64,000 bases of DNA from Anthropogastromicrobium sp050944455 (lineage in GTDB: Bacteria > Bacillota > Clostridia > Lachnospirales > Lachnospiraceae): positions 1 to 64,000 of the forward strand of contig JBMNRC010000016.1 of NCBI GenBank assembly GCA_050944455.1, read 5' to 3'. The position numbers and the translations under genes were made by a program. Each line of letters begins with the position of its first letter. Within the stretch, counting starts at the first letter, position 1. The notes beneath the pieces are model-generated. The model was not told the DNA's origin, searched no databases, and saw only the letters and a program-made list of their open reading frames with translations. Below, in pieces: positions 17,985 to 27,277 of this stretch.

Positions 17985-18914
17985 ATGGGAAAGAAAAAAG
18001 ATAAGAATTACGATGAAGAAAATACCGTAGGCGACGGCAGCCGCGCGATTATCAAATACCATGTCAGTGATTTCGTGATCGTCATCATCCTGACGATCCT
18101 CTGCCTCACCTGCGTGCTTCCGTTCGTCCACCTGGCGGCGAAATCCTTCTCCAGCAACACCGCCGTCATGCAGAAATCCGTTTACCTGTGGCCGAAGGGC
18201 TTCAATGTCGACGCTTACAAGTCGATCTTCTCCGACGGCAGCATGGTTCACTCCATGATTTACAGCGTGATCGTCACCCTGATTTTCACCGTGCTCGGCA
18301 TGATTGCCTGCACCTGCGCGGCGTATCCGCTTTCCCGCAAGAGGCTGAAGGGCAGAAGCGTATTCACCTTCCTTCTGATGTTCCCGATGTACTTCGGCGC
18401 AGGCCTGATCCCCACCTACCTGCTGTACCACGATCTTCACCTGCTGGACACCATGTGGGTTCTGATCCTTCCGCTGATCTATTCCGCTTACAACATGCTG
18501 ATCATGAAGAACTACTTTACGACCAGCATTCCGGACAGCCTGGAGGAAGCCGCTTTCCTGGACGGCGCGTCCAATCTGCAGATCCTGTTCAAGGTCGTGC
18601 TTCCGCTGTCCAAGCCGATTATCGCGACCCTGTCGCTGTTCTACGCGGTAGGGCGCTGGAATTCCTACGCCGACAACAAGTACTATATCCGCAGTGAAAA
18701 TCTCAAGATGATTCAGTATAAGCTGTATCAGATGGTCGCGTCCGCAACCGAAGCGCAGACCACCACGCTTTCCGAGGCATCCGAGGTTACCTCGACGCCG
18801 GAAGTTCTGCAGGCTGCGTCCATCATGTTTGTCACGATCCCGATCATCTGCGTGTACCCGTTCCTTCAGAAGTACTTTGTGAAGGGCGTCATGGTAGGCG
18901 CCGTCAAGGGCTGA
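17985..18914 (+). CDS. Sugar ABC transporter permease, LplC/YtcP family
   Basis: 309-aa second permease of the same importer. The soluble N-terminus (MGKKKDKNYDEEN) is followed by six membrane segments, and the EAA loop is LEEAAFLDGASNLQILFKVVLPLSKP. ATG 17985 lies 7 nt after AAGGAGG and 12 nt after the upstream stop. The C-terminal YFVKGVMVGAVKG is typical of the family. Confidence 0.9.
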   Translation: MGKKKDKNYDEENTVGDGSRAIIKYHVSDFVIVIILTILCLTCVLPFVHLAAKSFSSNTAVMQKSVYLWPKGFNVDAYKSIFSDGSMVHSMIYSVIVTLIFTVLGMIACTCAAYPLSRKRLKGRSVFTFLLMFPMYFGAGLIPTYLLYHDLHLLDTMWVLILPLIYSAYNMLIMKNYFTTSIPDSLEEAAFLDGASNLQILFKVVLPLSKPIIATLSLFYAVGRWNSYADNKYYIRSENLKMIQYKLYQMVASATEAQTTTLSEASEVTSTPEVLQAASIMFVTIPIICVYPFLQKYFVKGVMVGAVKG

Positions 18915-18969
18915 TATAGTGAGACGAAACCGGCAGACGGCCGGTTCAAATATAAAGGAGGACAATTAT

Positions 18970-20676
18970 ATGAGGAAAAAACTTCGTACCGCATCCGCAA
19001 TCGTCCTTGCATCTGCAATGGCAGTCGGAATGAGTGTTCCGGCGTTTGCGGAAGAAACCACCGAGGCGGCTGCCGGCTCCACAACCGACTGGGAACCGTT
19101 CGCCGAGACCGTAGAACTGCAGATCCCGGTTTACGACCGCGGCGTCGAGGGGGTTCCGAATGTCTCGGACAACTACTGGACACAGTGGATCCAGGAGAAC
19201 TTCGGCGACAAGTACAACATCAATGTAACCTATGTACCAATCGTACGCACAGATGTGCTGACGTCCTATTCGCTGCTCGCTTCTTCAGGTGATCTTCCGA
19301 CGATCCTTATGGAGTATGATTACCCGAAGGTGGCTCAGTGGGCGAACGACGGATATCTCCGTTCCTTCAACATGGAGGATTTCGCCGCGATCGCTCCGAC
19401 CTACTACCAGAGAATGGTCGACAACAACCAGATCCAGTACACCATTCTGAACGACGAGACTTATTTCTGCTGCGCGCTCAGACCATATTACAACACGACT
19501 TACACTTTCCAGAACTTTGTCCGCATGGACTGGCTTGAGCAGGTCGGGTACGACCACGTCCCGATGACCCGCGACGAGTATGTCGACGCGATGACCAAGA
19601 TCATGGAAGCCGGTATCGCGGAGCATCCGGGCGGAGGCCAGATGGTTACAGGCGGCGGTTCCGACCAGAGCTATGATTACCGTGAGTGGCCGCTCAACGA
19701 GGAAGAGTGGGCGATGTACGGCGACTACAACATCCCGTCCCTCGGTTGGTATCCGAACAAGCAGTATCTGTATTACGCAAACCAGGATTACAACCTCGGC
19801 ATCACCGATCCGGAGTACTATCTGATCGACGCGGAGCAGGCAAAGACAAACTTCATCAACGGCGAGTCCTATTCGTATGGCAGTTACATTTCCGCGGACA
19901 TGGACTGGCTGACCGCGTTCTATGAGGCCAACCCTGACGCCAAACTTGCCATCAAGCCGGTTGTGTCCACCACAGATCCGACGACCGGACAGACACCGGG
20001 ATATCGTACCGACAACCCGTTCGGCATGATGGTCGGTTTCTCCAGCACCGCGACCGACGACGAGGTCAAGGCTGCATGGATGTACATGGAGTGGCTCACC
20101 CAGCCGGAGAACCTGTTCACGTTCCAGTGGGGCATCGAAGGCGAGAACTTCAACTATGATGAGAACGGCCTGCCGATATCCGTCACCGATTACAGCGGCG
20201 ACTACACGATGGGCTACAACAACAACAAGGACTACTGGTGCATCACGATCGAGGCGAGAAACGCCGGAACGATCGAGGATATCATCTACAACAACCTTCC
20301 GCATGATCTTCCGCAGGATTTCACCGAAGACATTGTGAACTGGTACTATGACAAGGTACAGGTTGCAGAGGCAGGATGGGGTATCCCGAACTGCATGTTC
20401 TCCGTCGTCATTGACTCCGAGACTGAATATCAGCAGACACTTCTCGAGAAGTATAAGGAGCTCCGCGATGAGCTGACGATGTGCAGTCCTGAAGAGTTCG
20501 ATGCTTTATATGAAGAAGCTGCACAGGAGTATGCGGATGCCGGATACGCCGCCGTCACTGAGGAGAGAAAGGAAGCGTACGAGGCTGGCAATTCCACCAA
20601 GCTTCCGAACACCGAGGCTGAGGAAGTTCAGCTCGAGGACGCGACCGCAGCCGCGGATGAAACCGCAGCCGAGTAA
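18970..20676 (+). CDS. LplA-like solute-binding protein, copy 1
   Basis: 568-aa exported carbohydrate-binding protein of the large LplA type. GGAGG precedes ATG 18970. The signal peptide ends in VPAFA at about residue 27 and the mature protein starts EETTEAAAGS; no lipobox cysteine is present although LplA-type proteins of monoderms are normally lipoproteins. Aromatic-rich ligand-binding segments are frequent (NYWTQWIQENFGDKYN, RMDWLEQVGYDHVPMTRDEY, DPEYYLID). The tail VQLEDATAAADETAAE is acidic and ends in Ala-Glu. About three quarters of its residues match the following gene by eye. A strong terminator separates the two copies. Confidence 0.88.
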   Translation: MRKKLRTASAIVLASAMAVGMSVPAFAEETTEAAAGSTTDWEPFAETVELQIPVYDRGVEGVPNVSDNYWTQWIQENFGDKYNINVTYVPIVRTDVLTSYSLLASSGDLPTILMEYDYPKVAQWANDGYLRSFNMEDFAAIAPTYYQRMVDNNQIQYTILNDETYFCCALRPYYNTTYTFQNFVRMDWLEQVGYDHVPMTRDEYVDAMTKIMEAGIAEHPGGGQMVTGGGSDQSYDYREWPLNEEEWAMYGDYNIPSLGWYPNKQYLYYANQDYNLGITDPEYYLIDAEQAKTNFINGESYSYGSYISADMDWLTAFYEANPDAKLAIKPVVSTTDPTTGQTPGYRTDNPFGMMVGFSSTATDDEVKAAWMYMEWLTQPENLFTFQWGIEGENFNYDENGLPISVTDYSGDYTMGYNNNKDYWCITIEARNAGTIEDIIYNNLPHDLPQDFTEDIVNWYYDKVQVAEAGWGIPNCMFSVVIDSETEYQQTLLEKYKELRDELTMCSPEEFDALYEEAAQEYADAGYAAVTEERKEAYEAGNSTKLPNTEAEEVQLEDATAAADETAAE

Positions 20677-20836
20677 GCCGTACCGGCAAAACGACACGGA
20701 TTATGCAGATCTGAGAGGGCAATACCGCCTGAAGATCAGATTCATGAAGAAGACCTGCCGATTGATCCCGGAGAAGGTTTTCAATAATGAATCTGAAGAT
20801 ATCAGGGCGGAATTTCTGCCACGCCGGATCACCGAA

Positions 20837-20868
20837 GGCTTCCCCGGGACAGCCGGGGAAGCCTCTTT
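20837..20868 (+). terminator. Terminator between the two LplA-like genes
   Basis: 11-bp perfect stem GGCTTCCCCGG / CCGGGGAAGCC, 5-nt loop, then TCTTTTGTT. It should end most transcripts after copy 1. A TTGACA at 20917-20922 downstream could be the -35 of a separate promoter for copy 2, but its -10 is poor. Confidence 0.85.
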
Positions 20869-20973
20869 TGTTCTGAGTGCGCCCGCCTGCGCACGTATAT
20901 TCACGGATGAACCGCTTTGACAATTCTCTGCCGTAAAGCGATTCAATCATACATTCTTTCACAGGAGGCAACT

Positions 20974-22680
20974 ATGAGAAAGGGTATCAGAGCTTATTCC
21001 GCACTGGTTCTGGCAGGAGCCATGGCACTCGGGACGGCAGTCCCGGCATTTGCGGAAGAAACCACCGAGGCTGACGACAGCGCTTCCACCTGCAACTGGG
21101 AGCCGTTCGCGGAGACCGTGGAACTGCAGATCCCGGTCTACGACCGCGGCGTCGAGGGCGTCCCGGATGTCACCAACAATTACTGGACCAACTGGATCCA
21201 GGAGAACTTCGGCGACAAGTACAACATCCATGTGACGTATGTTCCGATCACCAGGACGGACGTCATGACTTCCTATTCCCTGCTGGCGGCGGCCGGCGAC
21301 CTTCCGACCGTGCTGGAGGAGTATGATTACCCGAAGGTAACCCAGTGGGCGAACGACGGTTATATGCGCACCTTCGATATGGAGGAGTTCGCAGAGGTTG
21401 CACCCACCTATTACAAGCAGATGACAGACAACGGCCTAGACCAGTATTCCCAGATGGGAGGAGAAACCTACTTTGTGGCAGCGTTCAGGCCGAATTACAA
21501 CACCGAGTACACCTTCCAGAATTTCGTCCGCATGGACTGGCTGAGAGAAGTCGGCTATGATCACGTTCCGGTGACCCGCGACGAGTATGTCGACGCCATG
21601 ACCAAGATCATGGACGCGGGAATCTGCGAGCATCCGGGCGGAGGATCCATGGTTACGGGCGTAGGTTCCGACCAGAACTACGATTACCGTGAATGGCCGC
21701 TGGACGAGGAAGAATGGGCGATGTACGGCGACTACAACATTCCGTCCCTCGGCTGGGAGCCGAACAAGAAGGTTCTCTACTACGCTAACCAGGATTACAA
21801 CAACGGCATCACCGATCCGGAGTACTACCTGATCGACAGTGAGCAGGCAAAGACAAACTTCATCAACGGCAAGAGCTACATGTACAGCACTTATACTTCT
21901 GCCACGATGGACTGGCTTACCGCTTTCTATGAGACGAACCCCGACGCTGAGCTCGCGATCAAGCCGGTTGTTACTGCTACCGACCCGACCACCGGCCAGA
22001 CACCGGCCTATCGTATCGACAATCCGTTCGGTATGCTGATTGGGTTCGCGAATGACGCTACTGACGATGAGATGAAGGCAGCCTGGATGTACATGGAGTG
22101 GCTGATCCAGCCGGATAACCTGTTCACCTTCCAGTGGGGCATCGAGGGCGAGAACTTCAATTACGACGAGAACGGCCTGCCGGTTACCGTCTCCGATTAT
22201 GACGGCGAGTACAAGCAGGGCTACAACAATAACAAAGATTACTGGTCCATCATCAAGGAAGGCCGCCAGGCAGGTTCCATGGAGGACCAGATCTCTGCAA
22301 TGCTTCCGCACAACCTGAAGCAGGATTTCACGGAAGATGTTGTCGAGTACTTTAACACCAAGTCCGCGGTTGCCGAGGCAGGATGGGGCATCCCGAACGC
22401 GATGTACTCCGTTACGATCGAGGCTGAATCCGAGTATCAGCAGACGCTGGTAGAGCTTTACAAGTCGCTTCGCGATGAGCTCACGATGTGCAGTCCGGAA
22501 GAGTTCGACGCGAAGTATGAGGAAGCCGCGCAGGAGTACATGGACGCCGGATACGCGGAAGTCATCGAGGAAAGAAAAGAGGCTTACGAGGCCGGCAACT
22601 CCACGAAGCTTCCGAACACCGAAGCCGGGGAAATCCAGCTTGAGGACGCAACCGAAGCTGAGGAAACAACTGCCGAGTAA
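20974..22680 (+). CDS. LplA-like solute-binding protein, copy 2
   Basis: 568 aa, the same length as copy 1 and clearly a tandem duplicate. The signal peptide ends in VPAFA at about residue 27, followed by EETTEADDSAS and a single cysteine (STCNWEP) that is not in a lipobox context. Differences from copy 1 are spread along the protein and include residues between shared aromatic positions, so ligand preference may have diverged. The C-terminus IQLEDATEAEETTAE ends in Ala-Glu. AGGAGG precedes ATG 20974. It has a terminator on both sides, so it may be expressed independently. Confidence 0.88.
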   Translation: MRKGIRAYSALVLAGAMALGTAVPAFAEETTEADDSASTCNWEPFAETVELQIPVYDRGVEGVPDVTNNYWTNWIQENFGDKYNIHVTYVPITRTDVMTSYSLLAAAGDLPTVLEEYDYPKVTQWANDGYMRTFDMEEFAEVAPTYYKQMTDNGLDQYSQMGGETYFVAAFRPNYNTEYTFQNFVRMDWLREVGYDHVPVTRDEYVDAMTKIMDAGICEHPGGGSMVTGVGSDQNYDYREWPLDEEEWAMYGDYNIPSLGWEPNKKVLYYANQDYNNGITDPEYYLIDSEQAKTNFINGKSYMYSTYTSATMDWLTAFYETNPDAELAIKPVVTATDPTTGQTPAYRIDNPFGMLIGFANDATDDEMKAAWMYMEWLIQPDNLFTFQWGIEGENFNYDENGLPVTVSDYDGEYKQGYNNNKDYWSIIKEGRQAGSMEDQISAMLPHNLKQDFTEDVVEYFNTKSAVAEAGWGIPNAMYSVTIEAESEYQQTLVELYKSLRDELTMCSPEEFDAKYEEAAQEYMDAGYAEVIEERKEAYEAGNSTKLPNTEAGEIQLEDATEAEETTAE

Positions 22681-22770
22681 GACAGAATCCGATATGGACT
22701 GATCGCGGGTGAGGCGGCGATAAGCCGTGCGGCCGGAGAATAAGATTTTGTACGGGTTCTGACCCTGGGA

Positions 22771-22816
22771 CAGGGCGGCGCGCCATGGAATGGTCTGGCG
22801 CGCCGCCCTGACGTTT
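22771..22816 (+). terminator. Terminator after the second LplA-like gene
   Basis: 15-bp perfect stem (22771-22785 with 22796-22810, CAGGGCGGCGCGCCA and its complement), 10-nt loop, then ACGTTTTAT. Confidence 0.85.
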
Positions 22817-23094
22817 TATACGGCTGTTTTCTGCGGCTGTATGCCGACTGCGACGCATGATCAGCCAACAGGCACTTGCCCGCTGCAATGCATTTTCCGC
22901 AGCAGCGGGTTGATTTGGATCCATATCAGCCCAGCGGCATCAATCATGGTACACAGCAAGTTTTTCGCTGCCGCGGACTGATTGTGATTTTTTGCGCACC
23001 GTCACTGCTGCCGATAAGCCGCCGCGGCTCCTCAGAATAAAATTTCTATTATATACGGAACATTGCTCACTTCAAGAGTTTTCGGACAAAAATT

Positions 23095-23123
23095 TGCAAA
23101 AAAATCCGGAAGATGCTATAATA
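23095..23123 (+). promoter_or_regulatory. Sigma-A promoter of carD
   Basis: TTGCAA (23095-23100), 17 bp, perfect TATAAT (23118-23123). Confidence 0.8.
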
Positions 23124-23206
23124 TCTGAGAATGGCGTGTTTCACGTTATTCCGGTCCGACATTCTTCGGATTCAGCGGCTTTTTGGATCAGAACTGAGGT
23201 GATTGA

Positions 23207-23734
23207 ATGTTTAAAATCGGCGATTACGTAGTGTACGGCAGCGACGGCGTCTGTAAGGTTGGCGCGATCGGCCCTATCGAGATGAACGGTGAAACGACGG
23301 AAAAATCCTACTATACACTGGTTCCGGTTTACACAGAAGGATCGAAGGTTTATTCTCCGGTCTCCAGCAATAAGGTGGTCATGAGGCGGATCCTTACGAG
23401 AGAGGAGACCAACGACCTGATCAGGGATATCCCTGAGATGAAACCGCTGGACATCCCTGATGAAAAATCCCGTGAAAAAGTTTATAAAACGGCCATTCGC
23501 AGCTGCGACTGCAGAGAACTGGTACGCCTGATCAAGACGGTTTATTACAGGAAGGAGCATCGGCTCTCCCGCGGGAAGAAGTCAACGGCGGTTGACGAGA
23601 AATATTATCACGAGGCGGAAGATCAGCTTTACGGTGAGCTGGCTATACCGCTTCAGATCACCCGCTCCGAAGTAAAGGAGTACATCGCCGGTTCGGTCGG
23701 CGAAAAAGCGGACGCGGGAAAGAACGAAGAGTAA
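23207..23734 (+). CDS. CarD/CdnL-family RNA polymerase-binding regulator
   Basis: 175-aa protein with the N-terminal CarD RNA-polymerase-interaction (Tudor-like) domain, residues 1 to about 60 (MFKIGDYVVYGSDGVCKV, then YYTLVPVY), and an alpha-helical C-terminal domain expected to contact promoter DNA. CarD proteins stabilise the RNA polymerase open complex, often at rRNA promoters. GAGGTG precedes the ATG; the gene is monocistronic between a good promoter and a perfect terminator. The acidic last residues are not conserved in the family. Confidence 0.88.
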   Translation: MFKIGDYVVYGSDGVCKVGAIGPIEMNGETTEKSYYTLVPVYTEGSKVYSPVSSNKVVMRRILTREETNDLIRDIPEMKPLDIPDEKSREKVYKTAIRSCDCRELVRLIKTVYYRKEHRLSRGKKSTAVDEKYYHEAEDQLYGELAIPLQITRSEVKEYIAGSVGEKADAGKNEE

Positions 23735-23767
23735 CAGGATCCCCTTTTCGGGAAACCGCACAGGAGT

Positions 23768-23800
23768 CTCCGGCAGATGAAAAGTCTGCCGGAGTTTTTT
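23768..23800 (+). terminator. Terminator after carD
   Basis: Perfect 10-bp stem CTCCGGCAGA / TCTGCCGGAG followed by six T. Confidence 0.95.
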
Positions 23801-24085
23801 AGTATGGTGTGCCATGTTCTGGCGGCGGAACCTGCCCTGAACGATAAGCCAGGCGGCAAAACAAATCTGAGATGATATGTTCGGGGCGGAATCTGTCTGG
23901 AACGTAAATACCTGGGACCGGTTTCGGCAATAAATGCTATCGGAGCGGATGTCTGACAAAACAGGAACATTACGCTGAGAAGACGCGAAAATGCAAATCA
24001 GTTTACTGCATAGATGTAAAAAAGAAATTTGAAAGATAATTCTAAAAAAATCATTACAAAATTTTTACAGCAGTATGCTTTTTGG

Positions 24086-24114
24086 TTGCCGAAATTGTAA
24101 AAAAATAGTAGAAT
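24086..24114 (+). promoter_or_regulatory. Sigma-A promoter of the DNA glycosylase gene
   Basis: TTGCCG (24086-24091), 17 bp A-rich spacer, TAGAAT (24109-24114). Confidence 0.6.
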
Positions 24115-24229
24115 TGAGCCAGACAGTTGTGTCAGAGAATGAATGCCGGCCATCCGATCTGCGGCCGGATGTCCCCGGAAATGTTCGGGGGCGGGGAGCC
24201 GGACAGCAGGCTCCAGGGAGGTGAACAGG

Positions 24230-24721
24230 ATGACAGAACATGTGATTCATCCGATCCCTCCGCTATATGACAGCCATTCCGGTATTCTGATTCTGGGAAG
24301 CTTTCCCAGTGTGAAAAGCAGAGAGGGCAGGTTTTTTTATAACCATCCGCAGAATCGTTTCTGGAAAGTCCTGGCGGCTGTCGAAGGCTGCGCGGTTCCT
24401 GAAACGATCCCGGAGAAAAAGGATTTTTTGCTGAGTCACGGCTTTGCACTCTGGGATGTGATTTACGAGTGCGATATCACGGGTTCCAGCGACGCTTCCG
24501 TCCGGAATGTGATTCCCAGCGATATTTCTGTCATTCTGCGGGCGGCGCCGGTGCGGCGGATCATCACCAACGGGAAAACGTCGGATCATTATTTTCAGAA
24601 ATTCCTCCGGCAGACGACCGATATTCCGGAAATCTGCTGCCCGTCCACCAGCCCGGCCAATGCGGCCTGGTCGCTGGAGCGGCTGACGGAAGCCTGGAGA
24701 GCGGCGATTCTGGGTGAATGA
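24230..24721 (+). CDS. DNA-deoxyinosine (hypoxanthine) glycosylase, uracil-DNA-glycosylase superfamily
   Basis: 163-aa base-excision-repair enzyme. ATG 24230 follows GGGAGGTGAACAGG. The signature of the hypoxanthine-DNA glycosylase branch is visible in LILGSFPSVKSREGRFFYNHPQNRFW near the N-terminus, and the C-terminal loop CPSTSPANA corresponds to the HPSP-like DNA-intercalation motif of the superfamily. Small single-domain size fits. It should remove deaminated adenine from DNA; uracil activity is possible. Confidence 0.82.
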   Translation: MTEHVIHPIPPLYDSHSGILILGSFPSVKSREGRFFYNHPQNRFWKVLAAVEGCAVPETIPEKKDFLLSHGFALWDVIYECDITGSSDASVRNVIPSDISVILRAAPVRRIITNGKTSDHYFQKFLRQTTDIPEICCPSTSPANAAWSLERLTEAWRAAILGE

Positions 24722-24848
24722 CATCAGGCTCGTGAGCTGGAAGTGAAAAGGCCGGAGACGGCCCCGATAGCGATAAGAGCCCTGCCGGCATGTACCGGAA
24801 GGGAAGGGCGGAATATCGGAATATACGGTTTGGGGAGGCGGAGATCAA

Positions 24849-24878
24849 ATGAGGGAAGGCCAGATATGGAAACGATAG
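24849..24878 (+). CDS. Possible 9-codon leader peptide overlapping the epimerase start
   Basis: ATG 24849 has the better ribosome site of the region (GGAGGCGGAGATCAA) and encodes MREGQIWKR before TAG at 24876-24878. It overlaps the epimerase start (24866) in a different frame, so termination would leave ribosomes near that start. It is unproven and could be chance. Confidence 0.3.
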   Translation: MREGQIWKR

Positions 24879-25759
24879 AGAATGATCTGTTGAAAGCTGA
24901 AGTTTCCTCCCATGGAGCGGAACTCCAGTCTATTGTGGATAAGCGGACCGGGCGATCTTATCTGTGGTACGGGGATCCTGCTTACTGGGGCCGCCGGTCT
25001 CCGGTACTTTTCCCTTTTGTCGGGCAGGTGAACCACGGGATTTACCGGGTAAACGGGGTTGAATATCCGATGAGCCAGCATGGATTCGCCCGTGACAGGG
25101 ATTTTACTCTTGCGGACAGGACGGCGGATTCGGTGACTTATGTTTTAAAATCCGACGCGCAGACGCTTGCAATGTATCCGTTTCCCTTCACTCTGGCGGC
25201 CAGCGTGCGGCTGAGCGGCAGATCCGTTCTGGTGCGCTGGCAGGTGACGAACGACGGGCAGGAAGATCTTCCTTTCTCGATCGGCGGGCATCCGGCGTTT
25301 CTGTGTCCTCCTTCCGATGAGAAAGAATCGCCTTATTCCTGCAGCATCGTATTTTACGATGAAAACGGGAAAAAACCGGAGATCCTGACGAGCCGGACGG
25401 TCGAGGCAGGCACGGGAACGGTCAATGACAGGCTCCGGACCTACGCGCTTCAGGACGGCAGGCTTCCGATTACAGAGCATCTCTTCGATGAGGACGCCCT
25501 GATTTTTGAAAACCGCCAGGCCTGCGAGGCAGCGCTGGCGGACAGCCAGGGGCATGAGTTTATCCGGGTCCGTTTCCCGGAACCCCTGTTCGGCGTCTGG
25601 TCTCCGGCAGGAAAGAACGCGCCGTTTGTCTGCATCGAACCCTGGTACGGCCGCTGCGATTCCATTCATTTCAACGGGGAGCTGAAGGACCGCGAATGGG
25701 GCCAGACCTGCAGACCAGGCGAAACCTTCGATACAGAATATGAAATCATCACAGGCTGA
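24866..25759 (+). CDS. Aldose 1-epimerase family protein (LacX-like)
   Basis: 297-aa mutarotase-like protein converting alpha and beta anomers of a hexose or hexose phosphate. The fold signatures are SPVLFPFVGQVNHG, the histidine in SQHGFARDRDF, the second histidine in IGGHPAFLCP and the catalytic glutamate in FVCIEPWYGRCD. Start ATG 24866 follows GGAAGG; a longer open frame to 24743 lacks support. It ends 13 bp before the deacetylase gene. Confidence 0.85.
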   Translation: METIENDLLKAEVSSHGAELQSIVDKRTGRSYLWYGDPAYWGRRSPVLFPFVGQVNHGIYRVNGVEYPMSQHGFARDRDFTLADRTADSVTYVLKSDAQTLAMYPFPFTLAASVRLSGRSVLVRWQVTNDGQEDLPFSIGGHPAFLCPPSDEKESPYSCSIVFYDENGKKPEILTSRTVEAGTGTVNDRLRTYALQDGRLPITEHLFDEDALIFENRQACEAALADSQGHEFIRVRFPEPLFGVWSPAGKNAPFVCIEPWYGRCDSIHFNGELKDREWGQTCRPGETFDTEYEIITG

Positions 25760-25772
25760 GGGGAGAGAGCAT

Positions 25773-27188
25773 ATGGATACGAACGAAAGAAAAGCAGATA
25801 AAACCTCTTCCGGCAGGAACAGCATCCGAAATGACCAGAACGGGAAGAATCAGGCAAGTGAAAAACAGCGCGAGGACAGCGCCGCGAGGCGCAGGAGGAT
25901 CGCGGAGATCCGGAGACGAAACCGGATGATCTACCGCGCGAGGCTGATCTGCTTTATCGCTGTCTGCGCGGTAATTGTGATCCTGGTCATTGTCGGGCTG
26001 GTCAAAGTAATCTCGGGACTCACGGGCGGTAAAAACGCCGGGACCGTCGAGACTGTCACTGAGACGGAAACCGTGACTGAAACAGTCACGGAAGAAGAAA
26101 CGACAACCGAGGCCGAAACCGAAGAAACCGAGACGACTGAGGAAGAACAGACGACGGCCTCCGCCACGGTTCAGGCGGCGGACGGCGAGACGGTGTACGC
26201 TACGGTGGATGTCAACATCCGGAGCGGACCGAGCACGGATACAGATATTCTGGGAACCCTGACGGCAGGGCAATCCATCGTCAGGGTGTATGAGCAGGAC
26301 GGATGGAGCACGGTACAGTACAATGGAACGGTAGCCTACATCAAGTCGGATTATCTGACGACAACCAATCCGGCTGACAGCGGCAGTACTGCAACGACGG
26401 CTTCAGAAGACAGCGGAACAGATACTGCGGCGGCTGCGACAACAGCCGCCGCAGCGGCGTCAGTGAGTTATTGGACCGGAGATTTGTCAACACTCTCAAC
26501 GGAAACCGTCAATTTCGGCTATGCGGAGGTCAACCGCGACGCCAACATGATCCCCACGGACTGGGCCTGGTACGAAAGCCAGTGGGGCCAGTTCAACGTT
26601 GACTGGATCCAGGATACCACCCAGCCGGTGATCTATCTGACGATGGACGAGGGATTCGCGAACGACCAGACCTCTCAGGAACTGGATATCCTGAAAGAGA
26701 AGGGAGTGAGCGTCACTTTTTTTCTGACCAAGTACTTTGTGGATGAATGCCCGGATCTTGTCCAGAGAATGATCGACGAGGGACATCAGCTGGGCGACCA
26801 CACCTGCACTCATCCGGATATGACGTCGCTGTCTGTGGAGGAGCAGACGGACGAGATCATGACGCTCCGCAATCAGGTACAAGAGCAGTTCGGCTATGAC
26901 ATGAAACTGTTCCGTTTCCCGCAGGGCAAATACAGCGAGGAAGCCCTGGGACTGGTGGACAATCTCGGGATGAAGACGGTTTTCTGGACTTACGCGTACG
27001 AAGATTACAACGATGAGCAGCCTCCTGTGGATGAATCCCTGCAGAATGCGCTGTCGCATCTGCACAACGGAGCAATCTACCTGCTTCACGCAAAGTCGCA
27101 GACCAACCTCGAGATGCTGTCGGATTTCATTGACGGCGCCAGAGAGAGAGGATTCGAGTTCGGCGTATATCCGCTGACAGACAACTGA
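25773..27188 (+). CDS. Membrane-anchored SH3b-polysaccharide deacetylase (PdaA-like)
   Basis: 471-aa cell-envelope enzyme. Order of parts: charged cytoplasmic N-terminus, one membrane segment at about residues 48-72 (LICFIAVCAVIVILVIVGLV), a long Thr/Glu linker, a bacterial SH3 domain (VNIRSGPSTDTDILGTL, WSTVQYNGTVAYIKSDYL), a second Ala/Thr linker and a NodB deacetylase domain. The catalytic motif 1 reads YLTMDEGF, as in the PdaA group where the usual TFDDG varies, and motif 2 is GDHTCTHPDM with the metal histidines. PdaA enzymes deacetylate muramic acid to form the delta-lactam of spore cortex; the substrate is inferred. GGGGAG precedes ATG 25773. Confidence 0.85.
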   Translation: MDTNERKADKTSSGRNSIRNDQNGKNQASEKQREDSAARRRRIAEIRRRNRMIYRARLICFIAVCAVIVILVIVGLVKVISGLTGGKNAGTVETVTETETVTETVTEEETTTEAETEETETTEEEQTTASATVQAADGETVYATVDVNIRSGPSTDTDILGTLTAGQSIVRVYEQDGWSTVQYNGTVAYIKSDYLTTTNPADSGSTATTASEDSGTDTAAAATTAAAAASVSYWTGDLSTLSTETVNFGYAEVNRDANMIPTDWAWYESQWGQFNVDWIQDTTQPVIYLTMDEGFANDQTSQELDILKEKGVSVTFFLTKYFVDECPDLVQRMIDEGHQLGDHTCTHPDMTSLSVEEQTDEIMTLRNQVQEQFGYDMKLFRFPQGKYSEEALGLVDNLGMKTVFWTYAYEDYNDEQPPVDESLQNALSHLHNGAIYLLHAKSQTNLEMLSDFIDGARERGFEFGVYPLTDN

Positions 27189-27262
27189 CGCGTGAAACGG
27201 ATCTCAGAACGGCCGGATCCGGGGAAAACGGTACTGGCGCAATCTGTTGTGAGAAATCCGTT

Positions 27263-27277
27263 TTGGAAACGATTGGG
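27263..27277 (+). promoter_or_regulatory. Candidate cre-like operator upstream of the FGGY kinase
   Basis: TTGGAAACGATTGGG resembles the catabolite-control consensus (WTGNAANCGNWNNCW) at all but the last conserved positions. It lies about 85 bp before the kinase, followed by two short hairpins (27302-27320 and near 27327-27350). Confidence 0.3.

Larger units (their letters stand above)
22681..23206. other. Intergenic region between the second LplA-like gene and carD
   Basis: 526 bp with a very strong terminator at 22771-22816 and the carD promoter at 23095-23123. The rest, including short open frames, shows nothing recognisable. Confidence 0.5.
23735..24229. other. Intergenic region after carD
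   Basis: 495 bp holding the carD terminator, two imperfect direct repeats (23814-23847 and 23877-23908), an AT-rich stretch around 23990-24080 and the promoter of the DNA glycosylase gene. No gene is supported. Confidence 0.45.

Noticed and set aside
18935..18960. tRNA-like GGTTCAAAT sequence
   Set aside because: No acceptor stem or cloverleaf can be drawn around it; it is the spacer before the LplA-like gene's ribosome site.
17283..18965. Minus-strand open frame of 560 codons opposite the LplB/LplC permease genes
   Set aside because: It spans two real genes and their spacer, is low-complexity in His/Gln/Arg, and lacks a start signal.
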